In this document: positions 6,534 to 10,532 of the stretch, piece after piece | Layout of the letters: each line of letters opens with the position of its first letter | Position numbering within the stretch: position 1 is the first letter of the stretch | Assembly: GCA_900770895.1 (NCBI GenBank) | Contig: CAAGMF010000102.1 | Location: forward strand, 1 to 10,532 | Direction: 5' to 3' | DNA from: an uncultured Mitsuokella sp. | GTDB taxonomy: Bacteria > Bacillota > Negativicutes > Selenomonadales > Selenomonadaceae | Length of the DNA stretch: 10,532 bases | Translations under genes and position numbers: made by a program | Notes under the pieces: generated by a model | The model's input: the letters and a program-made list of their open reading frames with translations, nothing else | What the model was told of the DNA's origin: nothing | The model's database searches: none

Positions 6534-7250
6534 ATGGAACATCGATTGGCACCTATAAAGCTGGACAGCTACCAGCCTTTGCGCGAAGTGGTCTGCGAGT
6601 CGCTGCGTGACGCGATACGCCGCGGCGTGCTGCAGCCAGGCGAGCGCATCATGGAGAGTCAGCTGGCGGAGGAGCTCGGTGTGAGCCGCACCCCGGTGCG
6701 CGAAGCCATCAGAAAGCTGGAGCTCGAGGGCTATGTGGTCATGATGCCGCGTCGCGGCACGTATGTGGCCAATATGTCGATACGCGATATCAATGAGATA
6801 TTCGAGATCCGTACGGCTCTGGAGTCGCTGTCGAATGGTCTGGCGGCCGAGCATATCACGGACGATGAGCTCGAGCACCTGCAGCGCCTGCTGGTCATCA
6901 TAGGCGAGAATATAAAATCCGGCAACATGGACAAGATCGTCGATACCGACATCGAGTTCCATGACCTGCTCTATCATGCGGCACGCAATGGGCGTCTCGT
7001 GGGCATCATATCGAACCTGCGCGACCAGCTGACGCGGTTCCGCACGCTGTCGATGTCGTATCCGGGCCGTCTCGAGGCCACGCTCGAGGAGCATAAGGCC
7101 ATCGTCGAGGCCATCGCAGCTGGTGATGGCAAGGCGGCGCGCAAGGCCGCTGAAAAGCATATGGAGAATTCCGAGAAGACATTGCTGAAGGCGATGGATG
7201 CCATCAAAGCCAAGAAAGAAGCGAAGAAAGGGCGCAAGTCCGAGCAATGA
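6534..7250 (+). CDS. GntR-family transcriptional regulator, FadR (FCD) subfamily
   Basis: 238 aa DNA-binding regulator. The N-terminal winged helix-turn-helix spans about 12-80: GVLQPGERIMESQLAEELGV (31-50) leads into the recognition helix SRTPVREAIRKLELEG (51-66), and RRGTYV (73-78) forms the wing. The C-terminal all-helical FCD domain (about 85-215) shows the pattern that binds a metal ion in relatives: Asp139 and His143 (DIEFH), His187 (EEHKAI) and His209 (AEKH). It would therefore sense a small organic acid or similar ligand. The tail (225-235) is lysine-rich. GAGGGA (6523-6528) precedes the ATG by 5 nt. It sits between ispE and glmU in the same direction, so it may control itself or neighbouring envelope genes. 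The ligand and targets cannot be read from the sequence. Confidence 0.93.
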   Translation: MEHRLAPIKLDSYQPLREVVCESLRDAIRRGVLQPGERIMESQLAEELGVSRTPVREAIRKLELEGYVVMMPRRGTYVANMSIRDINEIFEIRTALESLSNGLAAEHITDDELEHLQRLLVIIGENIKSGNMDKIVDTDIEFHDLLYHAARNGRLVGIISNLRDQLTRFRTLSMSYPGRLEATLEEHKAIVEAIAAGDGKAARKAAEKHMENSEKTLLKAMDAIKAKKEAKKGRKSEQ

Positions 7251-7253
7251 GTA

Positions 7254-7268
7254 CTGGCATGCAGCCAG
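7254..7268. repeat. Short inverted repeat between gntR and glmU
   Basis: CTGGC-ATGCA-GCCAG is a perfect 5-bp inverted repeat four bases after the gntR stop and ten bases before the glmU ribosome binding site. There is no T-run, so it is not an intrinsic terminator. It could be a small mRNA hairpin or a protein site. Confidence 0.35.
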
Positions 7269-7295
7269 ACTATAGAATAAGGAGATTTTATAATA

Positions 7296-8666
7296 ATGTC
7301 AGCAGATCTAGTAACAATCATATTGGCCGCCGGTAAAGGTACGCGCATGAAGTCAAAGCTGCCGAAGGTCCTGCATAAGGCGGGCGGCAAGCCGATGCTC
7401 ATGCATGTGCTCGATGCAGCGAAGGCCGCCGGGTCCAAGCGCGATATCGTCGTCACAGGCTTTGGCGGTGACATGGTCCGCGAGGCGGTCGGTGAACGGG
7501 CGGAGTGCGTCACGCAGACGGAGCAGCTCGGTACCGGTCATGCCGTGCTGCAGACCAAAGAGCTGCTGAAGGATGAGCAGGGGGTCGTCATGGTGCTCTG
7601 CGGCGATACGCCGCTGCTGACGGGCGACCTGCTGCGCAAGCTCTACGATGAGCATGTGGCTGCCGGAGCAAAGGCCACCGTGCTGACGGCCATCATGCCG
7701 GATGCTACGGGCTATGGCCGCATCATCCGCGGTGCGGATGGCTCAGTGCAGAAGATCGTCGAGCACAAGGATGCTACGGAGGCTGAGCGTCAGGTGCGCG
7801 AGGTCAATTCCGGCATCTACTGCTTCGATGCGCAGGCCATGTTCGCTGCGCTCGCGCAGGTGACGAATGATAATGCTCAGGGCGAGTACTATCTGCCGGA
7901 TGTGCTCGGCATCCTGCGCAGCCAGGGCGAGAAGATATGGGCGGTCGCAGCCGATGACTATGAGTCGACGCTCGGCATCAACTCGCGGCTGCAGCTCTCG
8001 GGCGCGGAGAAGATCCTGCGCCGCCGCAAGAACGAGGAGCTCATGGCCGCCGGTGTCACGATCATGGACCCGGATACGACCTATGTCGATGCCGATGTAC
8101 AGGTCGGCCGTGACACGGTCATCTATCCGCAGACGTGGCTCGAGGGCGATACCGTCATCGGTGAGGACTGCGAGATCGGACCATGCGTGCGCTTCCAGAA
8201 TGTCAAGACGGGCAATCATGTCACGGGCCAGTTCACCTATGCCCATGACTGCGAGATGGACGATGGCGTCATCCTGGGCCAGTTCACCCATATCCGCCCG
8301 AACACGCATCTGCATGAGCGCGTCAAGATCGGCAATTTCGTCGAGGTAAAGAACTCCGACATCGGCGTCGGCACGAAGCTGCCGCATCTCTCGTACATCG
8401 GCGACTGCGATATGGGCTCGGGCGTCAACATGGGCTGCGGCACGATCACCGTCAACTATGATGGCGTGCACAAGTTCCGCACGAAGGTCGGCAACGATGC
8501 TTTCGTGGGCTGCAACTCGAACCTCGTCGCTCCGGTCACGGTCGAGGATGGTGCCTATATCGCGGCTGGCTCGACCATCACGAAGACGGCTCCGAGTGAG
8601 GGCCTGACCATCGCTCGCGCCCGTCAGGTGACGCTCAAGGGCTGGAAGGATAAGCGCCAGGAATGA
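7296..8666 (+). CDS. glmU: Bifunctional UDP-GlcNAc pyrophosphorylase / GlcN-1-P acetyltransferase (GlmU)
   Basis: GlmU acetylates glucosamine-1-phosphate with acetyl-CoA and then couples the product to UTP, giving UDP-GlcNAc for peptidoglycan. 456 aa, full length. The N-terminal nucleotidyltransferase domain (1-228) has the loop LAAGKGTRMKSKLPKVLHK (10-28), QTEQLGTGHA (74-83), CGDTPLL (102-108) and NSGIYCF (171-177). The C-terminal left-handed beta-helix (about 252-440) carries the acetyltransferase site: RPNTHL (334-339), KIGNFVEVK (344-352), catalytic His364 in LPHLSYIGD, NYDG (387-390), and AAGSTIT (423-429). AAGGAG (7279-7284) lies 11 nt before the ATG. The gene follows gntR by 45 bases with no terminator, so the two are probably co-transcribed. 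Confidence 0.98.
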   Translation: MSADLVTIILAAGKGTRMKSKLPKVLHKAGGKPMLMHVLDAAKAAGSKRDIVVTGFGGDMVREAVGERAECVTQTEQLGTGHAVLQTKELLKDEQGVVMVLCGDTPLLTGDLLRKLYDEHVAAGAKATVLTAIMPDATGYGRIIRGADGSVQKIVEHKDATEAERQVREVNSGIYCFDAQAMFAALAQVTNDNAQGEYYLPDVLGILRSQGEKIWAVAADDYESTLGINSRLQLSGAEKILRRRKNEELMAAGVTIMDPDTTYVDADVQVGRDTVIYPQTWLEGDTVIGEDCEIGPCVRFQNVKTGNHVTGQFTYAHDCEMDDGVILGQFTHIRPNTHLHERVKIGNFVEVKNSDIGVGTKLPHLSYIGDCDMGSGVNMGCGTITVNYDGVHKFRTKVGNDAFVGCNSNLVAPVTVEDGAYIAAGSTITKTAPSEGLTIARARQVTLKGWKDKRQE

Positions 8667-8712
8667 TTGCGGAACCTAAGTTCCATCCAGACAGAAAAAA
8701 AATCATAAAATC

Positions 8713-8746
8713 GCTTTTTTGCCCGAAAAAATGGCAAAAGGCTTTT
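8713..8746 (+). terminator. Possible weak intrinsic terminator after glmU
   Basis: TTTTGCC (8717-8723) pairs with GGCAAAA (8733-8739) around a 9-nt AT-rich loop; flanking GC/GC pairs could extend the stem. The downstream T-run is only TTTT. An additional hairpin, GGAAC-CTAA-GTTCC, sits at 8671-8684 without T-run. Termination is plausible but weak. Confidence 0.35.
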
Positions 8747-8773
8747 GTAAAATGCACCTAAAGAGTGTATACT
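8745..8773 (+). promoter_or_regulatory. Promoter of prs
   Basis: TTGTAA (8745-8750), a 17-bp spacer and TATACT (8768-8773) form a good sigma-70-type promoter. A start near 8780 leaves a leader of about 100 nt before the prs ATG, unusually long for this window. The T-run of the putative glmU terminator overlaps the -35 box. Confidence 0.65.
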
Positions 8774-8881
8774 AGATTGTGAAAGTTGACCGTTTTACGG
8801 GCGGCTGCGGGCGCACTGGTATATGGCGGAGCGCTTGGGAGAGTTTTCATCTATCTATATGGTTTGGAGGATTTTTACAAA

Positions 8882-9829
8882 ATGGCTTTAGACACTGGCA
8901 ATCTGTGTATCCTTACGGGTAATGCCAATCCGGATTTGGCGCAGAAGATCGCTGATCATATCGGCGTCAATCTCTGCGATGCGCTCGTCAGCAAGTTCAA
9001 CAACGGCGAGACGCAGGTAATGATTGGCGAGAGCATCCGCGGCAAGGATATATTCATCATCCAGCCAACGTCGTATCCGGTGAATGACAACCTCATGGAG
9101 CTCCTCATCATGGCTGATGCCTGCAAGCGCGCTTCGGCTCACAGCATCACGGCTGTGGTACCGTACTATGCCTATGCACGTCAGGACCGCAAGACTCGCG
9201 GCCGCGAGCCAATATCGGCCAAGCTCGTCGCAAACCTCATGACGACCGCCGGTGTCACGCGCGTCGTGACCGTCGACCTGCATGCCGGTCAGATTCAGGG
9301 ATTCTTCGATATCCCGGTGGATCATCTGGCTGCTGCTCCAACCATCGCTAATTATTTCCGCGCGCAGAAGCTCGATAATATCGTCGTCGTATCGCCGGAC
9401 CTCGGCGGTGTGACGCGCGCCCGCGTGCTGGCCGATCATCTGAGCGCTCCGATCGCCATCATCGAGAAGCGTCGTCCGAAGCCGGGTTGCGCCGAGGTCA
9501 TGAACCTTATCGGCGATGTCGAGGGCAAGACGGCCATCATCATCGATGATATCGTCGATACGGCTGGCTCGCTCTGCGAGGGCGCCAAGGCGCTCGAGAA
9601 GCGCGGTGCCAAGCGCATATTCGCCTCCTGCTCACATGCCATCCTGAGCGACCCGGCGGTGCAGCGCATCAACGATTCGCCAATCGAGAAGCTGGTCATC
9701 ACGGATACAATCCCGCTGCCGCCGGAAAAGGCCAGCGACAAGATCGTCGTGCTGTCTCTGGCCAATCCGCTTGGTGATGTTATCATGCGCATCCAGAGCC
9801 ATCGTTCGGTCAGCCAGCTCTTCCGCTGA
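8882..9829 (+). CDS. prs: Ribose-phosphate pyrophosphokinase (PRPP synthetase)
   Basis: Cytosolic class I PRPP synthetase. It transfers pyrophosphate from ATP to ribose-5-phosphate, and the product feeds purine, pyrimidine, NAD, histidine and tryptophan synthesis. 315 aa, the normal length. Motifs: FNNGETQV (39-46), the ATP-binding YARQDRK (98-104), VDLHAGQIQGFFDIPVDHL (131-149) with His134, the flexible-loop Lys196 in EKRRP, and the PRPP-binding loop IIDDIVDTAGS (220-230). The frame stays open upstream to 8786, but the conserved N-terminus and GGAGG (8866-8870) fix the start at the ATG of 8882, with 11-nt spacing. It has its own promoter and a strong terminator, so it is probably a single-gene transcript despite following glmU, an order common in Firmicutes. 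Confidence 0.97.
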   Translation: MALDTGNLCILTGNANPDLAQKIADHIGVNLCDALVSKFNNGETQVMIGESIRGKDIFIIQPTSYPVNDNLMELLIMADACKRASAHSITAVVPYYAYARQDRKTRGREPISAKLVANLMTTAGVTRVVTVDLHAGQIQGFFDIPVDHLAAAPTIANYFRAQKLDNIVVVSPDLGGVTRARVLADHLSAPIAIIEKRRPKPGCAEVMNLIGDVEGKTAIIIDDIVDTAGSLCEGAKALEKRGAKRIFASCSHAILSDPAVQRINDSPIEKLVITDTIPLPPEKASDKIVVLSLANPLGDVIMRIQSHRSVSQLFR

Positions 9830-9836
9830 GTTGCAG

Positions 9837-9853
9837 CTATACAGACCGTATAG
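9837..9853 (+). repeat. Hairpin directly upstream of the prs terminator
   Basis: CTATAC-AGACC-GTATAG is a perfect 6-bp inverted repeat ending exactly where the terminator stem begins. It could stack on the terminator and stabilise the mRNA 3' end. Confidence 0.5.
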
Positions 9854-9879
9854 AGGACTGCCTCCGGGCAGTCCTTTTT
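9854..9879 (+). terminator. Intrinsic terminator of prs
   Basis: AGGACTGCC (9854-9862), a TCCG tetraloop and GGCAGTCCT (9867-9875) form a perfect 9-bp GC-rich stem followed by TTTTT, 24 bases after the prs stop. This is a textbook Rho-independent terminator. It separates prs from uppP. Confidence 0.93.
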
Positions 9880-9941
9880 GTATGACTGATAATTTTATGG
9901 ATTGTTCACGAAAATAGAGTGCAGAGTGTGCTGTCCTGTGG

Positions 9942-9947
9942 TATAAT
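9942..9947 (+). promoter_or_regulatory. Extended -10 promoter of uppP
   Basis: TGGTATAAT gives a perfect TATAAT (9942-9947) with the TGn extension, but no good -35 box at 16-18 bp spacing. It lies between the prs terminator and uppP. The leader would be about 60 nt. Confidence 0.55.
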
Positions 9948-10001
9948 CGACCATGTGATTTTTCCGGTACGTTGCCGGGCAGGTTTGATGCCTTAGAATT
10001 T

Positions 10002-10008
10002 AGGAGGG
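10002..10008 (+). promoter_or_regulatory. Ribosome binding site fixing the TTG start of uppP
   Basis: AGGAGGG lies six bases before TTG at 10015-10017. No in-frame ATG lies near it, and the conserved UppP N-terminus begins here. The GTG at 10008 is out of frame. Confidence 0.8.
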
Positions 10009-10014
10009 TGAATT

Positions 10015-10532
10015 TTGGATCTCAGCATTGTTGAAATCATCAAAACCATAATCCTCGGCGTAGTCGAGGGACTGACGGAGTGGCTGCCGATATCGTCGAC
10101 CGGCCATATGATACTCGTTGATGAGTTCATCCGCCTTGACCAGTCGCCGCAGTTCATCAACATGTTCCTCGTCGTCATCCAGCTCGGAGCGATCATGGCG
10201 GTCGTGGTGCTCAGCTTCGAGAAGCTGAATCCGTTCTCGAGCATGAAGACCCGGCAGGAAAAGAAGGCGACGATGCAGCTTTGGTACAAGGTCATCCTGG
10301 CCTGCCTGCCGGCAGCTGTCATCGGACTGGCGTTCAATGATTTCATGGAAGAGCATTTCATGACGGCGCCGGTCGTCGCTACGACGCTGATATTCTATGG
10401 TATCATGTTCATCATCGTCGAGAACTACAACAAGCATCGTCGGCCGCGCATCACGGACCTTGCGGCGCTGGACTATAAGACGGCCTTCATCATCGGTGTG
10501 TTCCAGGTGCTGTCGCTCGTGCCGGGCACGAG
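10015..10532 (+). CDS. uppP: Undecaprenyl-diphosphate phosphatase UppP/BacA (3' part outside window)
   Basis: This membrane phosphatase removes one phosphate from undecaprenyl pyrophosphate to regenerate the lipid carrier of cell-wall synthesis; in other bacteria it can give bacitracin resistance. 172 codons are present of about 265-280. The first consensus region EGLTEWLPISSTGH (18-31) is complete, with the active-site Glu18, Glu22 and His31 expected in the family. The window ends in the second motif, at VPGT (169-172), just before the conserved Ser/Arg. Several hydrophobic segments fit an integral membrane protein. The start is TTG, chosen on the strength of AGGAGGG six bases upstream. The gene has its own promoter after the prs terminator. 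It belongs functionally with ispE and glmU in envelope precursor supply. Confidence 0.95.
   Translation, partial: MDLSIVEIIKTIILGVVEGLTEWLPISSTGHMILVDEFIRLDQSPQFINMFLVVIQLGAIMAVVVLSFEKLNPFSSMKTRQEKKATMQLWYKVILACLPAAVIGLAFNDFMEEHFMTAPVVATTLIFYGIMFIIVENYNKHRRPRITDLAALDYKTAFIIGVFQVLSLVPGT

Noticed and set aside
6456..7247. Minus-strand 263-codon frame opposite gntR
   Set aside because: It lies entirely opposite the clear GntR/FCD gene and shows no domain or ribosome binding site of its own.
7743..8471. Minus-strand 242-codon frame opposite glmU
   Set aside because: An Asp/Ala/Leu-rich antisense shadow of the beta-helix repeats of glmU.
8671..8684. Hairpin GGAAC-CTAA-GTTCC as glmU terminator
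   Set aside because: The stem is only 5 bp and is followed by an A-run, not a T-run, on the plus strand.
8786..8881. N-terminal extension of prs from an upstream TTG
   Set aside because: The extension is not part of the PRPP synthetase family, has no ribosome binding site, and the ATG at 8882 follows GGAGG and the conserved start.

Overview
This window looks like a chromosomal segment from a fairly GC-rich bacterium of the Firmicutes, most likely a Negativicute (Selenomonas/Mitsuokella-type). That placement is an inference from three things: the ispE - GntR regulator - glmU - prs order, a short-loop cytochrome bd oxidase, and strong AGGAGG-type ribosome binding sites. No rRNA, tRNA, CRISPR array, insertion sequence or phage gene was seen.

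Left part (16-5385, minus strand): a respiratory block. Read in transcription order it is a shortened P-type-ATPase-like protein (5385-4147), cydA (4005-2620), cydB (2620-1604) and cydD (1584 to the window edge). CydA and CydB form the cytochrome bd quinol oxidase, and CydD is half of the CydDC thiol exporter needed to assemble it. cydA, cydB and cydD are tightly packed (1-bp overlap, then a 19-bp gap). cydA has its own promoter with a perfect inverted repeat over the -10 box. The first 15 bases of the window match the end of an Illumina adapter, so cydD is cut by a contig end, not by biology.

The most unusual gene is the one at 4147-5385. It keeps the fold landmarks of a P1B copper-type ATPase (the HP and GxG nucleotide-domain motifs, the P-domain layout, two membrane hairpins) but has lost the phosphorylated Asp, the GDGxND motif, the CPC metal site, the C-terminal metal ligands and the whole actuator domain. 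It looks like a pseudo-ATPase that still has a good promoter, a ribosome binding site and an intact frame. Its position just ahead of cydABD suggests, without proving, a role linked to the oxidase.

Right part (5463-10532, plus strand): a divergent housekeeping block for envelope and nucleotide precursors. It holds ispE (MEP isoprenoid pathway), a FadR-type GntR regulator, glmU (UDP-GlcNAc synthesis), prs (PRPP synthetase) and the start of uppP (undecaprenyl-pyrophosphate phosphatase). ispE supplies isoprenoid precursor for the undecaprenyl carrier, UppP recycles that carrier, GlmU makes the sugar nucleotide loaded on it, and Prs supplies PRPP for nucleotides. Separate promoters are visible before ispE, prs and uppP, with a clear intrinsic terminator after prs. 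No stretch of more than 300 bases lacks a gene. The larger gaps (4006-4146, 5386-5572, 8667-8881, 9830-10014) hold promoters, leaders and terminators.
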